From Gnetum montanum (lineage: Eukaryota; Streptophyta; Gnetopsida; Gnetales; Gnetaceae): a stretch of DNA of 64,000 nt. Made by a program: the position numbers and the translations under genes. A model generated the notes under the pieces. The model was not told the DNA's origin. It did no database searches and was given only the letters and a program-made list of their open reading frames with translations. How positions within the stretch are numbered: the first letter of the stretch is position 1; each line of letters starts with the position of its first letter. The DNA is taken from NCBI GenBank assembly GCA_015680685.1, contig MNCI01035134.1, positions 89,370-153,369 of the forward strand. Reading direction: 5' to 3'. Shown here piece by piece: positions 44,915-57,059 of the stretch.

Positions 44915-45772
44915 TGATGAGTGGCAAGGTACCCCTACACTCAACCATATGAATACAAGCGTTACACGTGCCATCCAATCAAACTCTGCAGACTAAGTGC
45001 CTACATGCTTCATGGAACACTTAAGGTTAATTGTTTGTTGTCTTCCTATACTTACTTGTATTTGTCATGGTTGTATGGTTAAGTAAGTCTGAGGTATATG
45101 ATTTTTATATCTTTTCTATTTTATCTCCTATGCTAATGAGGTGAAGGGTGAAGATACTAATTAACTAACTTTAACTAACTAAGCCTTAATTAACCTAGCA
45201 TCAGCATCCGTTCCCATTACCATTCACACCCTAAACCAATGCAACCTTGATTACCAAATGCTATTCGTTACTAGGATCACCAAGCGTAACGCATGTGCTT
45301 GAAGTGGTCGTACTGACTGCACTTAACTATGAGAGAAGGGTTGAGAGAGATTTAATTAACTAATAAAGCATTTAAATGATAAATAATAAATAACAATAAA
45401 TAAAGTCCTATTTAGCTTAGTCCATGCATTGCAAGGTTTATCCAAGAAGTTCGTCTTTATTTCTGTACACAAACTGGTGTTCAGGTACAATATTTGCTCG
45501 AATAAAGATCTGTTCACTTTGGAACTCCTATTGCGGGCACATGGAAATTATTCTATCTCTGGAGAGAAAAAACTGCTAGAGTTTCACTACAGTCTAGGCC
45601 TAGATTGAGAAACAAGGGAGAGCCGCCTCTTATTTATAGATTTGGCAGTGCACTGCAATATCGCGTACGCGATATCGCAAGGGAAGACACAATGTCACGT
45701 ACAGGATATCACGGGAGATGCAATATCGCGACAGACGCGATATCGCAGCCCATGTGATATCACATCCCATCA
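44915..45772 (-). repeat. E2 5' LTR (858 bp)
   Basis: Ends TGATGAG (44915) and CCCATCA (45772). Minus-strand order: U3 with GCGATATCGC-type words (45655-45765), TATA CTATAAATAAGAG (45627-45639), AAATAAAGAC ... GATAAACCTTGCAATG (about 45425-45462), and U5 ending at the PBS. Close relative of the E1 LTR. Confidence 0.9.
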
Positions 45773-47867
45773 TTTGGGTAAGCCAATTGGATGAGAATAT
45801 GGTTAGGAAATTAGACCATATTAGTTTGGTTAATGGAAGAGGATCCAACAACTCTACAAACTTTAGTTTTTATTATGGTATGTTTTGATGTTTCAAAGAC
45901 TTGCTTGCTTATAGTGAATTGTAACTATGACTTCTAGTAGGAAGCATAAGATTGTAACTTTGAATAAGAAGTACAAGTTTGAGATGGAGAAATAAGTGCC
46001 TCTAGAAGACTACACCTTTATATTTCTACAAGTGTAGGAAAATGATTTGTATTTTAAGTGAATCTTGCTCTAGGTAGACAGGTTGGTACTGTTTGTATAA
46101 AAAAGAGTAAGATTTTTCTTCCTAAACTTGGGTTACATGAGCATTTCTAAGCCTCAGTTGGATGTCAAGTTGAGTTCAATATTTATGCTTTATAGTGGAT
46201 TACCCTAGTCATTGAACTTTCTTGTCAACAATTATCAAATGAGTTTTAAGTTGTTCAATATCCCTTATGTTCTTCACATTCAAAGGTGTGTACAAATAAA
46301 GACTTAAGCTCTAAGGATGTCACTTCTTTTAAGAGGATCAAAGTGTATAAAAATATGTCTTGTTAATGAATTGAAGGTTTTTTTCCTTTGAAATGGGAGT
46401 TGGATAAGGGTAGATATTCTTATGGGTTTAATTCTATCATAACAATCACCAAAGAACTACATTGGTCCTAATTCCTTTGTGTACTACAACATAAGGATAT
46501 TTTGGCTTACAGAGGAATTTAGCTAAAATGCATAGACTACTCCCCTTCTTTTTGCAGCAAGGCTTAGGAGTAGATGCATTAGAGTAGGAACATGTCTTAG
46601 CTCATCTAGGGGAATGGTATCTCTTGTGTTATTATGTATGCTTGATGTAATTATGTGTATGTGTGTGCATTGTGTTAGTCCTGTTTCTTATATGATTTCA
46701 TGAGGTGTACTCACTATGCTCCTAACCGATGGACTAACATGTGACATATGATTATGTGGTGCATGTAGGCACTATGAATGTTAAGGTATAGTCCATCTTG
46801 AATTTTCTCTAGGGTACTTAACTAGTTTTAGACTTAAAGGTGGTGTCAAATAATGCTTCTCTAGAATAGTATTGTTAATCTTGAAAAACCTCCCCTTTGG
46901 GTTATAAAAAGGATAAGACTTTGCCCTTGTTTAGAAGGACCCTCATGGGTGTTTAGTTCTTACTAAAATGTTTATTGTAAAAAGAAGAAAAATACTCTCT
47001 TAAAAGAAAATAAAAGTAATAAGAAAAAAATAAGAAAAACTTTACAACAAAAGTTGATAGCTTTCACAGCTTGAGGTCCTAAATCGAAAAATAAATTTTA
47101 CTATAGAAAATTAATTAATTGTTCAACCTTCATGGTTGAAGCTATAACTAAAAAGCAAAAATAAGAATATACTATTTAACTTCTAAAAAGATATCATAAT
47201 TATGTTCTTGTTGATGAATAATAACTACATCCTTTTATTTAAATATAGATAAAATAAGGTAAAACATATAAATAGGTGTTAAATTTTCACCTTGGTTGTT
47301 ACTATATGTTTTTTTTTCCTAAAATTTTTATACTAATTGTGAAGGAAACACTATAACTTCATTTTAACTTATTAATTTATTTTATTGTAGTCCAAGGCAT
47401 AGAAATATTCAATACTAAGGATACTACTTTTAATTAACTTAAAAATCTTTCACATGATAATCTAATTATAATCATTAATAAAGTTAAATAAATATTTTGA
47501 AACTTCATTCTATATTTTAATGTATAGTATTATTAGAATTAATGATCCTAAATTAACCATGACATTATGTTAAATATGAAAAAATTGCAAACCTAATGAA
47601 ACAAAAATTAAAAAAAATAATTAAAAGACTTTGATTAATAAAAAAAATAGTAATAACAAAAGTACTACTATAGTTAAAGATAAAAGTAATCAAGTACACA
47701 ACTCATTTTGATTCTTTTTAAAAACATTTTGATTATTTGCTGTTATAGGACATGGGGTCAATCCATTCAAATAAGCTTCTATATAATAAATTATGATTTA
47801 CAAATTACACCTTATGTAATTCCAATAAAATGCCACTTAAAATGAGAACATTTAGCTTATTAGTATT
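45773..47867. other. Unrecognised interval between E2 and E4
   Basis: AT-rich with no supportable gene; 46970-47700 is especially A/T-dense. 45780-46900 may be the continuation of the sequence left of E2 (37652-39641), but I could not name it. Confidence 0.4.
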
Positions 47868-48749
47868 TGATGAGTCATGAATTGGCCGCATCGATGAGGC
47901 CTTGTTGACTAGGCCTTGTCAACACATCATTTCATGTGTTGACGTGGCCCCATCAACGTAGGGTTTGTTCTTGCCTATAAATACATGTGAACCCATCATG
48001 TTTAGGCATCATTCTATCATAGTGTAGCAAAGCTCTTGTAGTTTTTACATTTGAATGTTAGAATATTTTCCTAAGTGCCTACAACAAGAGTCATTAAGTG
48101 TATGAATCTTTATTCGAGCACTATTGTACTTGAGCACAACTGTGTGTGTAGAAATAAAGACTAACTTCTTGATAAACCTTGTAGCAGTATAGGTTGTTTA
48201 AATGTTTCATTCATGCATTTAATGTTTTCAACTATTTATTCAATGTTTTCTAGTAATTAAGCTAATTAAGTAATTAAGTAAGATAAGCTAAATAACAATC
48301 AAGCAAACACATAAGTACAATTACTTTGAGCATGTGTATGATGTTTGGTAATCCCAGCAGCGCTTAATGCTTGGTAACTCAACAACATTATACATGTTTA
48401 GGATGCATATGGTAAGTGGGACTAAATACTTATGTTAGGACTAGTTGAAAAGTAGTTAGCCCATTAGATTAAAGTAGTTATTAAATTAATTTATTCTCTA
48501 TCTTGCTTATTTTAAGCATCAAATCATAAAATATAAAATGACAAAAATCATGTGCCTTAGTTACACTTAAATCATACCCTTGAGCTTCACAAGTGTAGTT
48601 GGGAAGACAACAAAGGTCTTCAACATAAAATTTTACTTCCTAGAGAACTAATGCACTTGAAACTATAGAATCCATGAAATTCGATTGGATTGCTTATGAA
48701 TGCTTTTTGATTTGTATGGTTGGGCATCGGGGTACCTCATTGCTCATCA
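47868..48749 (+). repeat. E4 5' LTR (882 bp)
   Basis: Ends TGATGAG and CTCATCA. U3 has a perfect inverted repeat, GTCAACACAT-CATTTC-ATGTGTTGAC, split as arms at 47918-47927 and 47934-47943. TATA CCTATAAATACATG is at about 47976-47989, and AATAAAGACT ... GATAAACCTTGTAG at about 48154-48184. U5 shares GGTAATCCCAGCAGCGCTTA with E5. Confidence 0.9.
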
Positions 48750-48750
48750 T

Positions 48751-48768
48751 TGGCACCATTGCTAGGGC
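48751..48768 (+). promoter_or_regulatory. E4 primer-binding site
   Basis: TGGCACCATTGCTAGGGC directly follows the LTR. It matches the tRNA-Asp type PBS except for four transitions and the last base. Confidence 0.75.
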
Positions 48769-48949
48769 ATCTTTTTGTTGAAACATGTGCTATCTAGGAT
48801 TAGTAAACATTATTAATATCATTGGCCAAATCCTAGGGTTGACATCATTTTGAAGTGTGACAATGTTAAACCACTAATATAATTATATAAGCACACTGAT
48901 ATTCTATTTTTTTGTAAATTTTCTTCTTCTCTCAAGTATGAAAATGTTA

Positions 48950-50760
48950 AACCATTGATCCCACAAGAGTGAAAAGTGGTATATACTCATCTAGAGGAGT
49001 ATGTGCCTGACTTCACCTTTATCCTACATCAGGTTGAACAACTACGATGGTATGACATGGAAGGCAATATTGTAATGCCTCCTGATTGATCTGTGCCTAT
49101 GATGCTACTTCAAACTTTTAAGAAGTTAGGCATCCATGATCTTCAAGAGGAGTATGTTGTGCATGACTATGACTATTGGAACTACCATCCCACTAAAACA
49201 TAATGTAGGAGAAATCGACACTAGGAGAGGCACCATGAGGTTGTGAAGGAAAAATGGTTCACTAATCCCTTATTCCTACTAAACCAAGATGACAATGAGG
49301 ACCCTCTCTTTGGGGGTTCTCAACATGAAAATTCTCCATCCCTTGTTAATGGTGATGAGGGCATGGCCTTGAATTTCTGATCCACAATCGACAATCCAGG
49401 TTTAGAAAAAGATGGTAGTTAAGGTAATGGCTCGGACAGGCATCGAGATGATAAGAAAATCGATGGACATGGCTATGACAATTGAAGGGAAATTCTTAGA
49501 TATCATGGTGGAGGGAGTCCTCCTTCCTCTTCACCCTCTTCATCTACATCTTCTTCTTTTTCCTCTTCTAATTTTAGAAAATCCTGCAGAAAGAATAATC
49601 ATGATGGAGATGAGTAGAAGAACAATAATACTGATCATCATGCCCATAATAATCGAATTGGTAACAAGGGACATCATCAGTGAAAATGAAATAATAATGA
49701 TGATGAGCCTTTGTTGGTAAATCAAAGCATGCTTAACATTGTAGAAGTAGTCAAGATCCCAACTAGGCATGTGAAAGATAGTTGGATTAAGCACTTAGAC
49801 ATGAATAATATCCCAAGATTTGAGGGGGGATATAACTCTAATTTACAAACATGTCTAAAATATTTCTACAATGCTTGTGACTTGTAGAACATTGAAAATG
49901 ATTAGTAGAAACTCAAGCTATTTCCCAGGACACTCATCAAGGAAGCAAAATGCTAGTACTGGTCCTTGGAGCTAGAATCTATCCACCAATAGAGTACAAT
50001 GCTTAAGCTATTTAATGATAAATATCAGGCATACTCCAAAGTGTCTAAATTTGAGAAGGTAAATCCAAGGTTGGAAACAAGGAACACATGAACCCTTGGA
50101 TGTTGCCATGGGCAGATATTATTCTCTCATACACTAATGCCTTGGCCATGATTATTCTTGGAGGGAACAACTTTGCCACATCATAGATGGGCTTAGAGTA
50201 GAAACTAGAATAACTCTTGGGGTTTATGCCCAAGGGAGATTGTTAGAACTAAGAGCTCATTAGATCCAAAGGTTGATGAAGTAGTTAGCAAAAAAAGGAG
50301 ATGATTTGTAGAAAAGGGAAAATGCAGAAGAATATAATATGGGTCCTTCCATCAGGAAAAGGAAGGTTTGGTTCTATGATGAGGAAGAATCACCACTTGA
50401 CGAGGTGGTGAATAGGAAAACCTTGTCCATTCAAAAAAATATTTTTGAAATTTTGGTGAAGGTTGATAAATTATGGGACTCTTTGGATGAAAAATTCCAA
50501 ACTACTTTGAAGATTGCTGAAGAATCCAAAGAGTAGGATAGTGATCATAATTGTAGAAGGCAGAAAGAAGTTGAACATGCCTACCAGAAAGGCAAGGGCA
50601 AAGCTATTGCAATAGAAGAATTTGTGGAGATAGACTTTGGTGATGATTTTGGATGTGACATTTGTCAGTATGACCATCCTAATGGATGTTACCTTGTGGT
50701 GTCACACTGACAAGAGTTTGGGGTGTATGCGTTGAATCCTTGACTAGTAAGAAGGCAAGC
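48950..50760 (+). pseudogene. E4 gag
   Basis: Blocks in order: HLEEYVPDFTFI and QLRWYDMEGNIV (48990-49080), a His/Asp-rich segment (49380-49700), FEGGYNSNLQTCLKYFYNAC and LFPRTLIKEAKC (49815-49960), WSLELESIH and KLFNDKYQAYS, a piece like RYYSL...HTLMPWP, and the zinc knuckle CDICQYDHPNGC at 50654-50689. The same order is seen on the minus strand in E1. Stops and at least two frameshifts break it. A Pro/Ser/His-rich linker follows to about 51400. Confidence 0.82.
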
Positions 50761-51479
50761 ACCCAAATGATTGTCTTATCTACAAGGCAATTCAAGGTAG
50801 TTTCACTAGAATCAATAGGCTTACTATCCAAGTGCAGCTCCATCATAACCATATGAGCAACACCAATAGTGGCACCAACCACATTCATGGGGAATGCCAT
50901 CACCAAGACAACAGTACCCTTACAAGCAACTAGATCCATACAAGTACTATGTTTAACAACTTGTTTCTCCATGAAGTTCTACCAGCCACACATCATTCCA
51001 ACATCACTATTACCCTTCAAAATACCATTAAACTCAATCACCATCTACTCAAAGAAAATACCCAAATCCATATCATCCTCTACATCTGTCTGCACACATC
51101 CCTCCACCCGCAACCTAGTTACCTCCTACTCCATCCATGTAGGGCAAAATTCCCCCATAGCCATAGCAATGAAATGCTACGAGGGCTATACATTTTCAAT
51201 CAACCTTCTAGTTGAGTGGTTTAGAGAATTAGTCTAGGAAATAATTATTTTTCCAATCCAAAAGTCCTCCCAAACCCTCACAAGCTAATGCAACTAGTTG
51301 CCTTATATCTCCAACATTTTCATCCTCTGCATCTAACACATTTGAGAGCTCTTCAAACCAAATGCTACCTTAGATCTACACTATGATGCTAACTCATGTT
51401 GTTTCTGATTAGATCAAGGCTAGAAACCTTTCCAAAAAAAATCTGATTTGGGAAGTCTTCTTATTTACTTACATATCTC

Positions 51480-51860
51480 TAGACATGAGCCATGCAAGGA
51501 TCTTCTTGATTTTGGTTCTAATGTCAATCTTATCTCCCATAACATTTACAAAGCCTAGAACCTACCACCTCTCAAGTAGAGAAATATTTGGTTGGAATTG
51601 GTATACCAATCAATCACTATTCCTTTGGGGTTAGTGGAGGACGTTGTCACTATAGTTTGTAGGTGGTCATATCCTGTTAGTTTTCTAATGATCAAGGTAG
51701 AAAACTGCAAAGGCAACTTCCCCATGATTATGGCACATGCATGGTTAAGCATGGTTGATGCACAAGTGGGCATTAGGGGCCTCTCCTTGGAAATCTCCTA
51801 GGAAAATAAATTTGAATGCCTTGAGAAGAAGCATGTTCCATGCATTGTGTATACTGATAA
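51480..51860 (+). pseudogene. E4 aspartic protease
   Basis: LLDFGSNVNLISHNIY at about 51506-51550 matches LLDSGSRVNLISQELY in E1, so the catalytic Ser of the DSG triad reads Phe. QSITIPLGLVEDVVTIVCRW and FPMIMAHAWLSMVD follow in the open stretch 51592-51801. The linker to RT runs on through TSLTCAYVEGMDELEQVHHQ to about 52330. No duplicated copy is present. Confidence 0.85.
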
Positions 51861-52329
51861 TAGGTACAATTTCATGCAAAAAATATAGTCCATTAAAAGT
51901 ACATACATTAAAGCATGCAATTAGTGTGTACAGGAAACTGATATCCAAATGTGTCTATATGTTGCAACCAAAAACTAACTCTAATAGTAGCACATTATGC
52001 ATGGAACCTACTAAGAGCTTGACATGTGCCTATGTCGAGGGCATGGATGAACTTGAGCAAGTTCATCACCAACTCTCTAATGATGAAGCTGATGATACCT
52101 ATTGGGAAGAGTTGGTAATCCCTAATCATTTCAGGCTAGAGCCCCTAGTGTTAAAAACTCTACTAGCCAACATGGAGTATGCATTTTTAAAAATTGGCAA
52201 CCCAATTATAATCAATGCAAATCTTGCTCCAGAACAAAAAGATAAACTATTGAAGGTGGTTAACAAATGGCCAATAGCCTTTGCTTGGTCATATCCTAAA
52301 CTGATTGGAATTGATCCAAGGATATGCTA

Positions 52330-53240
52330 GCATCACATCTACATTGACTCAGCCATGAAGCCAAGAAGGCAATTGTAGCAATGACTGAACCCCAAGTTGA
52401 AGTAGATCATCAAAGAAGAAATTGAACAACTCCTCAAGGTGGGGTTCATTTATCCCATTGCAGATAGTGAGTGGGTTATTCCAACCATAATTGTTCCAAA
52501 GAAAGGTGACGAGTAGTAGGTATACATCAACTTTAGGTTGTTGAGCATGGCAACCTTTAAAGATCATTTACCATTGCTATTTGTAGACCAAGTGTTGGAC
52601 ACCATATCTGGGCATTGTTATTTATAGCTTCATGGATGGTTATAGTGGCTATATCCAAATCCATATTGTGTAGAAGATCAAGCCAAAATAACATTCACAA
52701 GTCCTTAGGAAAATTTTGCATATTGCAAGATGCCATTTGTTATGTGCAATATCATTACAACATTTCAATGCTTGGTCCTTAGCATTTTTCAATAGCATAT
52801 TGGTAGTAGGGTAGAAGTCTTTATGAATGACTTCTCTACCTATGGGGCTACACTTGAGCAAGACTTGGATTGCCTTGAGTAGGTATTGAAAAGATATGTT
52901 GAAAAACAAACCTTAGGCTCAATTGGTTGAAAATCCTTTTAATGGTTTAGGAGGGCATAACACTAGGGCACTGAATTTTGCAAAAAGGGATTGAGGTAGA
53001 CTTAGAAAAGATAAGGGTTGTTCAAGGAATCACATGCCAAACAAAGACAATTAAAGACATCTGATCATTCTTTGGACACACTGGCTACTACCAACGATTT
53101 ATAGAGAATTTCTCTAAGATCGTAAAGTTGTTGGTTAAACTTACAAAGAAAGATGCTTTATTTTTCTAGACTAGGAAGTGCAAACATGCATTCCAATAGT
53201 TAAAGAAAAAACTCATAGAAACTCCAATCCTACAGGTGCC
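52330..53240 (+). pseudogene. E4 reverse transcriptase
   Basis: LNPKLKxIIKEEIEQLLKV, GFIYPIADSEWVIPTIIVPK, TFKDHLPLLFVDQVLDTISG, then TSPxENFAYCKMPF and the catalytic box VFMNDFSTYG (52817-52846), where the first Asp of DD reads Asn. FFGHTGYYQRFIENFSKIVK is at about 53070-53130. Several in-frame stops. Order and wording agree with E1. Confidence 0.9.
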
Positions 53241-53760
53241 ATACTGATCCAAACCATTTCATATAATGATAGATGCATCTAATTATGCCTTGGAAGTTGT
53301 GCTTACATAATTGGATGATAAGAAACATTCATATTACATCAATTGTGCGAGTTTAAGCATTGTGGATGCATATTTGAATTTCACCATAATGGAGAAAGAA
53401 CTAATGGTAGTAGTGTATGCTCTCAAAAAGTTCAAGCACTGTGTGCTTGGATATGAAGTGTTTGTGCACACAGATCATAGTGTCATCTACTTCCTAATGA
53501 ACAAGCCAATGATGATCCCCCATATCATACGGTGGCTAGTGATCTTGTAGGAATTTGATTTCAAAATGGTAGATTAGAAAAAAATTGAGAATGTGATCAA
53601 TTACTACTTCTCTCAATTAAAATGGGAGAATAAAGGGGAGGAGAGTCCACTCTCTGATCAGTTTCTAGATGAACTCCTCTTCACAAGAGCAATAAATGAT
53701 GAAGTGCTTGCTGAATCAAAATGGTATGATGACATCCTCACTTACCTTCTCACTTAGGAG
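53241..53760 (+). pseudogene. E4 RNase H domain
   Basis: IDASNYALEVVLT at about 53268, an open stretch 53311-53550 with FTIMEKELMVVVYALKKFKH and HTDHSVIYFLMNKP, then SQLKWENKGEESPLSDQF. Unlike E1, the Asp in DASN and in HTDH are both present. It follows RT directly and precedes integrase. Confidence 0.88.
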
Positions 53761-53820
53761 ATGCCGGAAGATCTAAACCATAGGAAGAAACAATAGTTTC
53801 TTCATCAGGCAAAGTACTTC

Positions 53821-54990
53821 ATGGAAATTAATGAACATCTTTACAAGGTATGCATCAATGGCTTGGTTCATTCGTATTATGTCCCTGATGTGGATCAACT
53901 GTGCATTCTCCAAGATATTCATAAAGGCCCTTGCGAAGGCCACTATGATAGGAGATGCATGGCCATTAAAATCCTAATGGTAGGATACTATTGGCTTACA
54001 ATCTTTAGGGATGCCCACTAATTTATTTGATCTTGTGAATGCTATCAAAGAGATGGTGGGATGACCACTCAAATGGAGGATCCTCAATAGTGGATTTAAT
54101 CATTGGAGCCCTTTGACATATGGGACATTGATTTCATGGGTTCCATCACACACATGTTCAATGGAAAGGTGTATATCATCATAGCAGTTGACTACTACAC
54201 CAAATGGGAAGAAGCAATAGCCATTACCAATTGTATATCATCCACTACTGCTAGCTTTGATAACAACATGTTGTAAACAGGTTTGGAATGCTACATGCAC
54301 TAATTTTTGATAATGGAACTCATTTTACAGGTGCCACTTTTTAAAAACTCATACAACACTTGGGGGTCAAACATAAATTAATAACAACCTATCATCCCTA
54401 AGCTAATGGTCAAGCAGAAGTCACCAATAGGGAGATCACAAAGATCCTAACAAGGACCATAAGAAAATATATGCAAGACTAGAGCATAAAACTCAATGAT
54501 ATCCTCTAGGCCTACTACTCCACATGGAAACTCCCCATAGGCTACTCTCCCTATGAGTTGGTGTATAGAAAACTTCCAATACTTCCAATCTAATTTGAGC
54601 TCCGTATAGTTTCAACAACTTATAACTTGGACCTTGAACTAAGCCTAGTACGAAGAGAAAGATTGATTAACCTAAATGTGCTAGATGAAAATGATTTAGT
54701 GGCCCTATCTTGGAATGAAGTACACAAGGAATTCAAGAAGCAATGTCATGACCTTAGAATACAGAAAGTAAAATTTCAATAAAGAGATAAGATTCTCTAC
54801 TGGAATCCCATACATGTGCCCTAAAAAAAAGTTCTGAACATTGTGGGAGGGACCTTATATAATTGGTGAAACCTTTCCCTTTGAGGCCATGTTAATATAC
54901 AAACTTGAGAGCCCACACAAAAATAAGTTGGTTAGTATCCAACAAGTGAAACCTTTCCTAGAGCCAAGAAAAGCCAGTGTAACTACTACC
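53821..54990 (+). pseudogene. E4 integrase
   Basis: The zinc region is read in GPCEGHYDRRCMAIKILM ... SCECYQRDGG (53925-54060). The core begins WDIDFMGSI (about 54121) and AVDYYTKWEEA (about 54186); then a frameshift, FDNGTHF in another frame (54307), and GQAEVTNREI (about 54405) with the catalytic Glu kept. The C-terminal LWEGPYIIGETFPFEAMLIY and LVSIQQVKPF run to about 54960. Two frameshifts and several stops. Confidence 0.88.
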
Positions 54991-55009
54991 TCATTGGATG
55001 GATAACCAT

Positions 55010-56540
55010 GCTCTATATTTTTCATCTCCTCCTTTCAACATAGTCATGAGAGATATGGCCGTCCATGCTAACCATCCACATGGCTCCTCAAATTTTCATC
55101 TTTTTTTTAACACTTTGTTGATTTCTGTTTTACAACATCGTTAGTGTGTTTTGTATTTCTTGAATATTTATACTTTCATATATATTTCACTTTATTTTAT
55201 TTTTTTTGTGACTTTCCACTATTTTTACTAATAAAAGCACTTTATTACTGTAAGACATAGTGTCAATGTTGTTGTTTACTAATGGTGGTTTGTGCTTAAT
55301 GTTGTGATTGTTAATGTTTGGTTTCTAATTTTGAATTCTTATGTCTGATGATTAAGACATGGTTTATTTTTCATTGAACAAGTAGTGAGTTCACATCATC
55401 CATCCATCCACAAACTCTATGGTTTTCCTTGTTCTGGAATTTTGAGGTTTCTTTCATTGAATAAACTTTTAATAAATTAATGACCTTGGTAGTTTCTAGA
55501 ATTGGGAAGGATTCAAAGGTTTGCATAGGGTGTGACTTCAAGTGGACTCAATATTCTTTGTACTCTTCTACTTACTTGGGTGCTTGAGTATTTTCATTGG
55601 CTTCTTATTGTTCCATGTTGAATAATCATAGGAAGTCGAATAAAGTCTTTGCATGGTGTGGTTCCCATCCAAAATGAAAAAAAAAAAAAACAAAAACAAA
55701 AACAAAAACAACAAAAAAACACATGATGGAAATTCAAAGCACATCCCTTAGAAGAATAAACAAGCTACAAGAATTGGTTATGGAATAAGAAATACATGTT
55801 ACCCATGCCTAAAGGTCCCCTCTAAACAAGGCCCTCTTTGACATTTTGCTTCTTTTTTCTTCTCTTTATGGAGCAATGTTTATTTTATAGGATTCCTCTT
55901 ATGTCTTGATGGGGTAGTTCAGTCTTGGAGTGGCGATGCAATGTCATTAGAAGTAGTTGTTTTTGATCTGGACTAAGGATGGATATTCTTGGGTCATTTT
56001 AAATACAAACTCCATGAGGGACTTCTTATGATCTCAATTTAGGACTCCATCTCACCTTCTTAGCCATCCATCTATGCTACCTATAATTCACCTCACTGCC
56101 AATTTCTATGTTATGCTCGATGTCTTAGTTTGACATGTTGGAATTCTTGGATAGATTCTTTTGAGTTGGTCCTTAACTTTTTATGACCCTTAATCATTTG
56201 TGGGGCCCATGGACTCCTTAGTTGAGGTTATGCAAGGGTAAAAAGAGCATGTGCTTACTATGGGGAGGACCCACTTACATATCTCTTGGTTGGAATAGTT
56301 AAGTTCCTTACCTTAGACATTTTTGCAATCCTATCTTTCACATGCTCTATTGTACATCTAGCTCTATACTTCTTAAAAACTTTCATAGAACTTCACTCTC
56401 CAACCATTTTCTTAATTTTCTAAATTTTTCAAGCTCCAACATCCTCTTCTACTATTTTCATTATGTTCATGGCTTTTTAGGCTTCCATTTGACTCTAATT
56501 TCATTCAAAACTCCTTGTATTTTCAAAGTTTTACCAAAGT
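55010..56540 (+). other. E4 3' non-coding region
   Basis: No supportable ORF. Shares many words with E5 25775-27000 and with E2/E3 on the other strand, most clearly TTTGCATGGTGTGGTTCCCA at about 55650. An A-rich run with CAAAAA units is at about 55677-55720. Confidence 0.65.
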
Positions 56541-56559
56541 CAACCAAAGTTAACAATGG

Positions 56560-56790
56560 TCAACAATCATGTTGACTAGGCCTAGTCGACGTAGTTAGCC
56601 TCGTCGACTGGGTCCCATTGATGCAACACAAAAAGTCTATAAATACCACTGAATACTTTCCATTTTTTTTATCATTTACTTCATAATAAGAGGGAAGTTT
56701 TTGTCATTTTTTAGAGCCCATAACTTTCCAACCATTTGTCCAAATCACTTTGTTCTTCAGTCTTGCAACTACTGAAGGTAAGCTCTTCAT
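56560..56790 (+). promoter_or_regulatory. E4 internal promoter-like segment before the distal ORF
   Basis: GTTGACTAGGCCTAGTCGAC at 56571 and TCGTCGACTGGG nearby form overlapping inverted words like those in the E4 LTR U3. About 45 bases on is AGTCTATAAATACC (about 56636-56649), a good TATA box. A donor-like GAAG/GTAAGC is at about 56775-56784. The homologous arrangement is in E5. Confidence 0.5.
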
Positions 56791-57059
56791 CATGGAGCCA
56801 CAAACCCTAAGGTTTTTAATGAAAATTTTTTGTCCCCCAAAGGGTTAATGAATACAATGATAATGAAAACCATTGATTTTTGAGAGTTTAACCCTTTCAA
56901 CAACCTTCGGTATGACTATACTCATTTATCAACATTTTAAAAAATAATTTAATAATTAAAACTAATCAAATCAACCATAATCACAAATTAGCCAAGTGTA
57001 ATATTCTTAACCAGATAAGGTATCCTAATTATTTCACGTTGCACAATAATTGCTGACTC

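Larger units (their letters stand above)
39642..45772 (-). mobile_element. E2: pol-deleted Athila-like element
   Basis: LTRs at 39642-40751 and 44915-45772 flank gag, a protease region and the 3' non-coding region; RT, RNase H and integrase are missing. Flanking 5-mers are ATTGG (39637-39641) and TTTGG (45773-45777), a target duplication with one difference. Length is 6,131 bp as assembled, but the left LTR holds a 457-N gap. LTR pair differences are mainly transitions, so the insertion is old but younger than E6 or E7. Confidence 0.88.

Noticed and set aside
49412-49720. 102-codon plus-strand frame with Met/Ile-rich sequence
   Set aside because: It overlaps the His/Asp-rich part of E4 gag in another frame; low-complexity shadow.
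50869-51237. 122-codon plus-strand frame in E4
   Set aside because: One frame of the Pro/Ser/His-rich gag-protease linker; no domain seen.
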